A stretch of DNA of 9,826 nt from an uncultured Prevotella sp. (lineage in GTDB: Bacteria > Bacteroidota > Bacteroidia > Bacteroidales > Bacteroidaceae), in assembly GCA_905211345.1 (NCBI GenBank), contig CAJMAO010000060.1:1-9826 (forward strand), read 5' to 3'. This document shows positions 1 through 7,204 of this stretch, piece after piece. The notes under the pieces were generated by a model that saw only the letters and a program-made list of their open reading frames with translations, had not been told where the DNA came from and did no database searches. A program made the position numbers and the translations under genes. Position 1 is the stretch's first letter, and the number at the start of each line of letters is the position of its first letter.

Positions 1-87
1 CTTAGGCTGTTCGCACTGCACGACTGCGCCATCCAACAGATTTGCGGATGAACCGAAAGACGGCAAACGGCGATGCAAAAGGCCGTG

Positions 88-179
88 TTTTACGCGCCAA
101 AAGGTGGCCTTTCGCAGGCCAAAAGGCCACCTTTTGCAAACGCCCTGATAATCAACGCCATAGCCACCGGCCGAAAAAG
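88..179 (+). repeat. Dispersed intergenic repeat, copy 1
   Basis: Positions 88-124 match 8741-8777 at 32 of 37 bases without gaps, in the same orientation. Further shared words follow in the same order: ATCAACGCC (151-159, and 8862-8870), CCATAG (158-163, and 8873-8878), CCACCGG (164-170, and within 8892-8899) and CGAAAAAG (172-179, and 8907-8914). Both copies run into a TAnnTTTGCAAC promoter-like box. This is a divergent dispersed module, compacted here relative to copy 2. It contains the perfect inverted repeat at 98-136. Confidence 0.65.
98..136. repeat. Perfect 15-bp inverted repeat (hairpin)
   Basis: CAAAAGGTGGCCTTT at 98-112 is exactly complementary to AAAGGCCACCTTTTG at 122-136, with a 9-nt loop. 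A smaller GGCC-AAAA-GGCC palindrome is nested at 117-128. The stem could act as a bidirectional transcription terminator for whatever lies to the left, or as a REP-like element. No T-tract follows, so termination is only an inference. Confidence 0.8.
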
Positions 180-246
180 AAGGCTTGAAATTGTAAAAAA
201 AGATATTTTTTCAAGGAAAAACGGACTGACATACGAAGGAAAAAAG

Positions 247-254
247 TAATTTTG
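247..254 (+). promoter_or_regulatory. Bacteroidota-type -7 promoter box for the sigma gene
   Basis: TAATTTTG matches the Bacteroidota housekeeping -7 consensus TAnnTTTG and is followed by CAAC. Transcription would start near 260, giving a leader of about 60 nt before the sigma factor ATG at 321. No good TTTG element is visible at the -33 position (about 222-228), so the promoter may be weak or activator-dependent. Confidence 0.55.
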
Positions 255-276
255 CAACCACACGGCACAAGCCTCA

Positions 277-324
277 ATGACTATCTGGCGCACGGCGGGC
301 TGTGCCGCGGCTATTAGCCTATGA
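277..324 (+). other. 15-codon upstream reading frame overlapping the sigma start
   Basis: ATG at 277 opens a reading frame encoding MTIWRTAGCAAAISL and ends in TGA at 322-324. That stop overlaps the sigma factor ATG (321-323) as ATGA, the usual geometry of translational coupling. The same stretch can fold: CGGCACA (263-269) plus GCC (271-273) pairs with GGC (298-300) plus TGTGCCG (301-307), with one bulged A. Whether it is translated is unknown; an open frame this short can arise by chance. Confidence 0.3.
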
Positions 325-920
325 CGGACGACACATTATTTATATTACACCTAAGGCAGGGCGACGAATATGCGTTCCGCCGGCTTTTCAACGAGCATTA
401 CGCCACGTTGTGCAAATTCGCATTGCAGATTTTGCCCGACAAGGCAATGGCCGAAGACATAGTCGACGAGGTGTTTTTCAACCTGTGGCAAGGGCGCGAG
501 AACATTGAAGTCAAGTCGTCGTTGAGGCAATACCTTATCGGAGCCGTAAGAAACAGGTGCATAAACCACATGAAGAACAGCCGGACGAAGATGAGCCGCT
601 CGGCGGTGTCAATCTCCGACGGCGACTCGGCCGATTTCCTGACATCCGTATTCGCCGACGACGCGCATCCTCTCGGTATGCTCATAGGCAAGGAACTGGA
701 ACAGCAGATAAACCGATGCGTGGCCGAGATGCCGGGCGAATGTGCCCGGGTGTTCATGAAAAGCAGAGTGGAGCATAAGAAATACGCCGAAATAGCCGCT
801 GAGCTGGGCATATCGGTGAACACCGTGAAATACCACATGAAAAACGCGCTTGCCTATCTGCACAAGCGTCTTGAAGACTATGTAAAGTGGATAACGATAC
901 TGGCGATAATGAATTTTTGA
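321..920 (+). CDS. ECF-family RNA polymerase sigma factor (SusCD-locus type)
   Basis: The 199-residue product is an extracytoplasmic-function sigma-70 factor of the Bacteroidota type that partners with FecR anti-sigma proteins. The region-2 domain spans about residues 8-75, with EDIVDEVFFNLW at 45-56 as the core -10 recognition/core-binding helix and the conserved RNRCINHMK stretch at 77-85. The region-4 domain spans about 125-185, with the helix-turn-helix KKYAEIAAELGISVNTVKYH at 153-172. The length is normal for the family. The start at 321 keeps all of region 2; no earlier in-frame ATG is seen, and its ATG overlaps the stop of a 15-codon upstream frame. It is inferred to direct RNA polymerase to the downstream susC-susD-glycosidase genes when released by the FecR protein. 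The C-terminal tail (WITILAIMNF) is hydrophobic and slightly unusual. Confidence 0.95.
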   Translation: MTDDTLFILHLRQGDEYAFRRLFNEHYATLCKFALQILPDKAMAEDIVDEVFFNLWQGRENIEVKSSLRQYLIGAVRNRCINHMKNSRTKMSRSAVSISDGDSADFLTSVFADDAHPLGMLIGKELEQQINRCVAEMPGECARVFMKSRVEHKKYAEIAAELGISVNTVKYHMKNALAYLHKRLEDYVKWITILAIMNF

Positions 921-982
921 TAATTTTTTCAAAAATCCACTACCCCATAACATTAGAATATTGTCTTACTTAATAGAAGAAC

Positions 983-1996
983 ATGCCATATATGGACTCT
1001 AATAAGGAAAAATACGACATCGACATACTTATAACCGAATACGTATCAGGCGAAATCGACGCCTCTGATTTCGGCCGTCTTGAAGAATGGGCAACGGCAT
1101 CCGAGGAGAACCGCGAATACGTAAGGATGCGTATTGAGGAGTTGTTCTCAGCCGGTACGGCCGCAAGTACCGCCGATTTCGACGTGGAGCAAGCCTACCA
1201 TAGGTTTGAGAAGCGCGTGGCCGCTATAGGCTCAGGGCGCACAAAGCGGCGCGCGCTTAGAGCCGTAATCGCTGCGGCAGCCGTGGTGTTGGCGATGCTC
1301 CTTCCGTTAGCAGGATATTGGGCCGGCGGCGAAAGTGTAAAAAGCGATTTGGCCGAAATACACTTCGAGACAGGGCATGGCTCCCCGCTGACAGTCACCC
1401 TGCCCGACGGCACCAAAGTATGGCTCAACGCCGACTCGAAAATAACATGCCCGCAAGGCTTCGGCGTAAACGGCCGCAGCCTGTCGTTGACCGGCGAGGC
1501 GTGCTTCGACGTTGCCCATAACGACGACCTGCCGTTCCATGTAAAGACCGAAGAACTGAACCTCGAGGTGCTGGGCACTAAGTTCACGTTCCGCGACTAT
1601 CCGGATGAGAGCAAGGCCACGGTCGACCTGATACGCGGAAAAGTGGCTCTTTCCGACAACATACGCCCGGAAAACAAAATGAGCCTTAAGCCCAACGAGC
1701 GCATGACCTTTGACAAGCGCACGGGGCGGATGACTAAAAGCGGCGTAAACGCCAACTACTCTGACACGTGGGCGCGCGGCGTGCTGTTCTTCGACGAAAT
1801 GCCGCTGGGCGAAATCGCAAAAGCCATAGAAAGACGGTTCAACGTAAGGATATACGTGGCCGACTACCTGAAAAACAAGAAATTCTACGGCATGTTCAAC
1901 ACCGAAAGGAAATCGGCGGCCGACATTCTTGAAGCGATGTCGAAGACAAACCGCATGAAATACAAATATGAAAACGGACATTTTTATCTATACTAA
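983..1996 (+). CDS. FecR-family anti-sigma factor, inner-membrane sensor
   Basis: The 337-residue single-pass membrane protein has a cytoplasmic N-terminal part (about 1-88) expected to hold the ECF sigma factor. A transmembrane helix lies at about 91-113 after the positive cluster RTKRR. The periplasmic FecR domain (about 125-225) shows LPDGTKVWLNADSKI at 140-154, GEACFDV at 171-177 and VLGTKFTF at 196-203. The C-terminal DUF4974 domain (about 263-334) shows GVLFFDEMPLGEIAKAIERR at 266-285. In known systems this C-terminal part contacts the STN domain of the partner SusC/FecA-like transporter and passes the substrate signal to the sigma factor. The gene lies 62 bp after the sigma gene and 222 bp before susC. 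A second in-frame ATG at 992 is an alternative start, three codons in; both starts follow A/T-rich sequence and the choice is not important for function. Confidence 0.93.
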   Translation: MPYMDSNKEKYDIDILITEYVSGEIDASDFGRLEEWATASEENREYVRMRIEELFSAGTAASTADFDVEQAYHRFEKRVAAIGSGRTKRRALRAVIAAAAVVLAMLLPLAGYWAGGESVKSDLAEIHFETGHGSPLTVTLPDGTKVWLNADSKITCPQGFGVNGRSLSLTGEACFDVAHNDDLPFHVKTEELNLEVLGTKFTFRDYPDESKATVDLIRGKVALSDNIRPENKMSLKPNERMTFDKRTGRMTKSGVNANYSDTWARGVLFFDEMPLGEIAKAIERRFNVRIYVADYLKNKKFYGMFNTERKSAADILEAMSKTNRMKYKYENGHFYLY

Positions 1997-2218
1997 CCTT
2001 AACATTTAAAAACAAAAACCTATGAAACAAAAGAAAAGAAAACCGACCTGACACAACCGGCGGAGCACCACAAAACTGGAAACAAACCTTAACCGGCGAC
2101 AACGGTGCAAACGCACATGACGAAAAACACGACGGCCCGGCCGGGGAACGGCCGTCAAACAAACGACAACGCACGGACGGCCGACAGGCCGCACGACCGC
2201 GAACCCCGGAAAACCTAA
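1997..2218 (+). other. GC-rich susC leader with minigene and hairpins
   Basis: This gap contains no real gene. A strong-looking start (A-rich TTTAAAAACAAAAACCT before ATG at 2022) opens a frame of only nine codons, MKQKKRKPT, stopping at 2049-2051. Downstream are two GC-rich stems: GACGGCC (2131-2137) with GGCCGTC (2150-2156), enclosing the CCGGCCGG palindrome at 2137-2144, and CGGCC-GACA-GGCCG at 2178-2191. The promoter recognised by the locus ECF sigma factor should lie here, but I cannot identify it. The stems are not followed by T-tracts. Confidence 0.5.
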
Positions 2219-5200
2219 ATGAAAACTTTAATTCTTAACATCATGAATGCATATAAGAAGACTATCCTCATAGCCTCGCTTTCACTATGCCTAGGGCTTG
2301 CTCCGGCATCCGCCCAAAAGGGAGGGGTAACGCTTAACGCAGCCAACGTGACCGTGAAGCAGGCCATGGGACAACTGCAGAAATCAACGGGATACACATT
2401 TGTATTCTCATCGACAGACGTCGACACCAACCATAAGGTGACGGTCAACGCCAACTCTGCCGACATAAACGACGTGATAAGGCAGATACTGAAAGGCCAG
2501 GACGACGTGACCTACAGGATTGACGGCAAGACTATAATCGTAAAAAGAAAGACACAGGATAACGGAACAAACAATTCCAACCGGCAACAGCAGGCCGGGC
2601 ACAGGACCGTAAGCGGCGTAGTGGTTGACGAATACGGCGAACCGATGATCGGCGTGACCGTGAAAGAAAACGGCACGAGAAACGTAGCGGTGACCGACAT
2701 CGACGGAAAGTTCACGCTCAACAACGTGTCCGACAACACCAAGGACCTGCAAGTTTCCTACATCGGCTACTTGCAGCAGGACATAAAGATAAAGCCCGGC
2801 ACAATGACCATTGAGATGATGCCCGACAACCAGTCGCTCGACGAGGTCGTGGTAATCGGTTACGGTGTGCAGAAAAAGCGCGACCTGACCGGTTCGGTGG
2901 CTTCAATCAAGGAAAAAGACATCGTGGCCATACCTACGACCAACGTGCTGGAGTCAATGCAAGGCAAGGTGGCCGGACTCGACCTGACCGTAAGCTCCGG
3001 CCAATCAGGAGCCTCGCCGTCATTCACGGTGCGCGGTGAAAGGTCGCTGACGGCCAGCAACGCGCCGCTGGTGCTCGTCGACGGAGTGGACTACGGCTCC
3101 GAGGTTGACATCAACCCGTCAGACATCGAATCGATAGAAGTGCTCAAAGACGCGTCATCCACTGCCATCTACGGTACCCGTGGAGCCAACGGTATCATCA
3201 TGATAACCACGAAGAAGGGAAAGAGCGGCAAGTCGAAAGTATCGTTCAACGCCTTCCTCTCATCTACGATGGTAACCGACTATCCCGACATAATGAACGC
3301 CGAGGAGTACGCCCGCTACAAGCGCGAGGCTTACCGCGACCGCACGACGGGCGAGTATGCCGACGACGCGTCGGTGTTCGCGCCACAAGAGCTTGAATAT
3401 CTCGAGAAGGGCTATAGCGCCGACTACATAGACATGCTGATGCACAACGGCTTCAACCAAAGCTACGAGCTGTCAGTATCGGGCGGCAACGACAAGACGC
3501 GCCACTTCATTTCGTTAGGATACAGGTCGGAAAACGGTATTTTCGACGACGACGGATACCGCCGCTACAACGGCCGCGTGTCAATAGACCACAACCTGTT
3601 CAAGAACGTACAGGTGGGAGCCAACGTCATCTACTCTTACGTTGACCGTGACAACCGCTACAGTCCGCTCAACCAAGCAAGGAAATTAATACCTATTTCA
3701 AAGCCTTACGACGACGAGGGCAACATCGTGCTGTACCCGTCACCGGGATACAACACCCAGATGAACCCGCTCATCGACAACGAGCCGGGCATGAGGGAGG
3801 ACAACACGATAAGGGAACGCTTCTTCGGCACGCTCTACTTGAACTGGAACATAACGAAAGACTTGTTCTTCCGCACTACGTTCGCATGGAAATCAATCAA
3901 CTCGAGACGAGGCTTCTATGCCGCAAAGGAATCTCTGCAGGGCGGAGACGTTGACTCACAATCGTACAAGGAGCACCAGATACAGCGCGAACTGACATGG
4001 GAAAACGTGCTGACATGGACGAAGGACTTCGCAAAAGTTCACAACATACAGCTCATGGCCGGTACGAGTACGATAATGAACACGGACGAATACACCAAGG
4101 CCAGCGGCAAGGACCAGCCCTACGGCGACAACCTGTTCCACAACCTCGCGTCAAACGAAAAGGAAATAGCAATCGACAGCTACCTGAACGAGCAGAACCT
4201 AGTGTCGTTCTTCGGCCGCGTGAACTACAAACTCATGGAGCGCTACCTGCTTACCGCCTCGATACGCGCCGACGGTTCGTCAGTGTTCGCAGACGGCCAC
4301 AAGTGGGGCTACTTCCCTTCAGTGGCTTTAGGCTGGCGCATCAACGAGGAAGCGTTCATGAAGAACGTAAAATTCATATCCAACTTGAAGCTGAGGCTGA
4401 GCTGGGGTGAGTCAGGCCAGTGCGCAATCGACCCGTACCAGACAATGGGATTGCTCGGAACGTCGACATACTCGTTCAACAACGCCGTAGCCTACGGTTA
4501 TTATCCGAAGACCATGGCGAACAAGGAACTGACATGGGAAACCACGAGTCAATACAACCTTGGTCTTGACTTCGGTTTCTTCAACAACAGAATCTCAGGT
4601 AGCATCGACGTATACAAGGCAGAGACAAGAAACGTGCTGATGAGCAGAAACATCCCGTCAATCAACGGATACAGCACCGTAATGGAGAACATCGGCCGCA
4701 CATCGAGCACGGGTGTTGACTTCCAGTTGAGCACTATAAACATTATGACGAAAGACTTCACGTGGAGTTCGGACTTCACCCTGTCACACAACAAGGAGAA
4801 AATCAAGGAACTGGCATCAGGACAGACCAAGGACGAGGCTAACGCTTGGTTCGTAGGCGAGGCATTCAAGGTGTTCTACGACTATAAGAAGATTGGCATT
4901 TGGCAGCTTGACGAGGCTGAAGAAGCAGCCAAGAACGGACAACAGCCCGGCGACATCAAAGTGGCCGACATCAACGGCGACGGTAAGATAACACCTGAAG
5001 ACCGCGTGATATACAGCCAAAGGCCGAACGTAACGCTCGGATTCAACAACTCGTTCAAGTACAAAGACTTCGACCTGTCGGTATTCATCTACGCAAGGCT
5101 TGGCCAATGGATAGCTTACGACTATAACAACTCTTACAGGATTAACGCCTCGGAGAACGGAGCCAACGTAGATTACTGGACTCCGGAGAACCCGACCAAC

Positions 5201-5485
5201 GCATTCCCGCGTCCCGACAAGAGCAAGAGCTACAACCAGACGATGTACTACACCACGCTGCAATACGAGAAAGGCTCGTTCTGGAAGATAAGGGACATCA
5301 CGCTGGGATACACCCTGCCGAGAACCCTTCTCAAGAAGCTGAAACTGCAGAGGCTGCGCGTATACTGCACGATGAAGAACTTCTTCACGTTCAGCGGTAT
5401 CGACAACTACGACCCCGAAGCAGGAGGCAGCATATCGTTCCCGATGACCAAGCAACTGGTATTCGGCTTAAATCTTGAATTCTAA
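2219..5485 (+). CDS. SusC-like TonB-dependent outer-membrane transducer with STN domain
   Basis: The 1088-residue outer-membrane transporter imports glycans or oligosaccharides using TonB energy and, through its extra N-terminal domain, signals to FecR. The signal peptide runs to about residue 32 (cleavage after ASA before Q33). The STN domain covers about 38-108 and a carboxypeptidase-regulatory-like beta-sandwich about 130-205. The TonB-box-like LDEVVVIGYG is at 207-216, and the plug domain spans about 217-340, with VRGERSL, LVLVDGV and the SIEVLKDASSTAIYGTRGAN motif (305-324). The rest is the 22-strand barrel. DINGDGKITPED at 917-928 is the calcium-loop-like motif common in SusC proteins. 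The protein is full length and intact to the terminal aromatic residue. The true start may be the second ATG at 2243, which gives a more classical signal peptide (MNAYKKTILIASLSLCLGL) and follows A/T-rich sequence. It is paired with the susD-like gene 15 bp downstream. Confidence 0.96.
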   Translation: MKTLILNIMNAYKKTILIASLSLCLGLAPASAQKGGVTLNAANVTVKQAMGQLQKSTGYTFVFSSTDVDTNHKVTVNANSADINDVIRQILKGQDDVTYRIDGKTIIVKRKTQDNGTNNSNRQQQAGHRTVSGVVVDEYGEPMIGVTVKENGTRNVAVTDIDGKFTLNNVSDNTKDLQVSYIGYLQQDIKIKPGTMTIEMMPDNQSLDEVVVIGYGVQKKRDLTGSVASIKEKDIVAIPTTNVLESMQGKVAGLDLTVSSGQSGASPSFTVRGERSLTASNAPLVLVDGVDYGSEVDINPSDIESIEVLKDASSTAIYGTRGANGIIMITTKKGKSGKSKVSFNAFLSSTMVTDYPDIMNAEEYARYKREAYRDRTTGEYADDASVFAPQELEYLEKGYSADYIDMLMHNGFNQSYELSVSGGNDKTRHFISLGYRSENGIFDDDGYRRYNGRVSIDHNLFKNVQVGANVIYSYVDRDNRYSPLNQARKLIPISKPYDDEGNIVLYPSPGYNTQMNPLIDNEPGMREDNTIRERFFGTLYLNWNITKDLFFRTTFAWKSINSRRGFYAAKESLQGGDVDSQSYKEHQIQRELTWENVLTWTKDFAKVHNIQLMAGTSTIMNTDEYTKASGKDQPYGDNLFHNLASNEKEIAIDSYLNEQNLVSFFGRVNYKLMERYLLTASIRADGSSVFADGHKWGYFPSVALGWRINEEAFMKNVKFISNLKLRLSWGESGQCAIDPYQTMGLLGTSTYSFNNAVAYGYYPKTMANKELTWETTSQYNLGLDFGFFNNRISGSIDVYKAETRNVLMSRNIPSINGYSTVMENIGRTSSTGVDFQLSTINIMTKDFTWSSDFTLSHNKEKIKELASGQTKDEANAWFVGEAFKVFYDYKKIGIWQLDEAEEAAKNGQQPGDIKVADINGDGKITPEDRVIYSQRPNVTLGFNNSFKYKDFDLSVFIYARLGQWIAYDYNNSYRINASENGANVDYWTPENPTNAFPRPDKSKSYNQTMYYTTLQYEKGSFWKIRDITLGYTLPRTLLKKLKLQRLRVYCTMKNFFTFSGIDNYDPEAGGSISFPMTKQLVFGLNLEF

Positions 5486-5500
5486 ATACGACAAAATATC

Positions 5501-7204
5501 ATGAAAAAGAGAAATATAATATGCGCGGCCGTCATAGCCATGGCCGCCATGCTGACGGGATGCTCCGACTTCCTTGAGGAGCACAACCGCAACGACCTGT
5601 CAACCGACAACGGATTTTATGACACGGAGGCCGGGTTTGAGTCGCTGATCAACTCATGCTACACACCGATGCGCCTCTGGGGCGGCAAAGTGCCGGGCAT
5701 AGCATTCGGAGAATCAGGCACGGACATACTCGCCCCCGGCGGAAAATGCGACTACCCCACCCTCGCGCTGTACCAGACCGACCTGAACGGAACGGTAGGC
5801 GTGATAGCCGAAAACTTCGACCGACTGTACAGGGCGATCAACATCTGCAACACTGCGGTAGCCCACGCGCGGACGGTTGACGCCGACGCCGACCTGAAGA
5901 ACCAGCGCGAAGGCGAAGCGCGCTTCCTAAGGTCGTACTATTACTGGGTCATAGCCGAGTCATTCGGTGACACATATTGGACCGACCAGCCTGGACAAAG
6001 CATCGTGACGGAGCCGAAAAAGACCCCGGTAGCCGACATCTACACGCACATATTCGAAGACCTTGATTTCTGCACGGCGGCTGACAGCAAACTGTCAAAA
6101 AACCAAGCCGACGGCGGACGCGCCACCTACTGGGCAGCAAAGGCGCTGAAAGCACGCTTGTTGCTGACAAGGGCAAGCGAGACCGGCGACCAGCAACTGT
6201 ACGAGCAGGCTTACACAGAGGCTAAGGACGTGATAGACAACGGCCCGTTCGAGCTGAACAAGGACTTCAACGCCGTGTTTGACATGAGGCAGCTCGGAGG
6301 CGAAGGCAGCGGCAACAACGAGGTGATATGGTACGTCGACTATTCGTCGGAAAACCAACTGTACAACGAAGAATTTGACGACATAATCATCCGCTCGGGC
6401 GGCAACCACATGCACCTGTCATACTGCATGGAATACGACACCCAGCCGGGCCTTGACCGAAGCATCGAGTACGGCCGCCCGTTCGTGCACTACATGCCTA
6501 CGCGCTACCTGCTTGACCTCTACAGCGACTACGACCAGAGACTTGCGGCAACATTCCAGACCGTATGGTACGCCAATAAGGACGGCGGCGACGACTATCC
6601 GCTGATGCACGCTGGCGACACCGCGATATGGGCAATGAGGGAGCAGGCCACCCCTGAGCAGAAAGAATGGGCTAAAGGCCGCTACCAGATTGTTGACCGC
6701 GACGTGATGTTCCACGCCGACGGCACTCTGAACAACCAGAAGCAGTACATGATGATCAAGAAATTCGCCGACCCGACGCGCGAAACCGTGAAGGAAGACC
6801 GCAGCACGCGCGACGCTTTCATGATACGCCTGGCCGAAATGTACCTCATCGTAGCCGAAGCCGGAGCTAAATGCGGCAAGGCCGACGCGCTGAATTACAT
6901 GAACACGCTGCGCACCACGCGCGCCGTGAGCGGACACGAGGAGGACATGAAGGTGACTCAGGCCGACATCGAGAACATAGACTTCATCCTTGACGAGCGC
7001 GGCCGCGAGCTGGCCGGCGAGCAGCTGCGCTGGTTTGACCTGAAGCGCATGGGCGAGGAGATATTCCTCAGAAGGATTAAACTGGGCAACCCCGACGCGG
7101 GCAAGAACGTAAAGGCTTACCACATGCTGCGTCCGTTCCCGCAGACTTTCCTCGACGCCATAACGAACAAGGAAGAATTCAAACAGAACGAAGGGTATGA
7201 ATAA
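5501..7204 (+). CDS. SusD/RagB-like surface glycan-binding lipoprotein
   Basis: The 567-residue lipoprotein forms the lid over the SusC channel and captures substrate at the cell surface. The signal peptide ends in the lipobox LTGC with the acylated cysteine at 21. The following SDFLEE carries the acidic residues typical of the Bacteroidota surface-export signal. The N-terminal SusD-like helical (TPR) part spans about 24-250, with INICNTAV at 113-120, EGEARFLRSYYYWVIAESFG at 137-156 and WAAKALKARLLL at 211-222. The C-terminal SusD_RagB domain spans about 320-565, with RLAEMYLIVAEAGAK at 443-457 and FILDERGRELAGEQLRWFDL at 495-514. Length is typical. It follows susC by 15 bp, and its last eight bases (7197-7204) overlap the glycosidase start. 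The substrate cannot be deduced from the sequence. Confidence 0.95.
   Translation: MKKRNIICAAVIAMAAMLTGCSDFLEEHNRNDLSTDNGFYDTEAGFESLINSCYTPMRLWGGKVPGIAFGESGTDILAPGGKCDYPTLALYQTDLNGTVGVIAENFDRLYRAINICNTAVAHARTVDADADLKNQREGEARFLRSYYYWVIAESFGDTYWTDQPGQSIVTEPKKTPVADIYTHIFEDLDFCTAADSKLSKNQADGGRATYWAAKALKARLLLTRASETGDQQLYEQAYTEAKDVIDNGPFELNKDFNAVFDMRQLGGEGSGNNEVIWYVDYSSENQLYNEEFDDIIIRSGGNHMHLSYCMEYDTQPGLDRSIEYGRPFVHYMPTRYLLDLYSDYDQRLAATFQTVWYANKDGGDDYPLMHAGDTAIWAMREQATPEQKEWAKGRYQIVDRDVMFHADGTLNNQKQYMMIKKFADPTRETVKEDRSTRDAFMIRLAEMYLIVAEAGAKCGKADALNYMNTLRTTRAVSGHEEDMKVTQADIENIDFILDERGRELAGEQLRWFDLKRMGEEIFLRRIKLGNPDAGKNVKAYHMLRPFPQTFLDAITNKEEFKQNEGYE

Larger units (their letters stand above)
1..320. 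other. Upstream intergenic region with repeat module and promoter
   Basis: No complete gene is visible here. In + frame 1, codons 1-51 are open and end in TGA at 49-51, so the C-terminus of an upstream gene is possible. On the minus strand an ATG at 34-32 could equally start a gene running out of the left edge. Neither is supported well enough to call. The rest holds an inverted repeat (98-136), a promoter-like box (247-254) and a 15-codon reading frame (277-324), which are described separately. Confidence 0.6.

Noticed and set aside
914..935. TTTTTGA/TCAAAAA inverted repeat at the sigma stop codon as a terminator
   Set aside because: The stem is entirely A/T-rich apart from one G-C pair and would be too weak; read-through to the FecR gene is expected.
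4817..5455. Minus-strand reading frame of 212 codons inside susC
   Set aside because: Antisense shadow of conserved SusC barrel sequence with no family motif.
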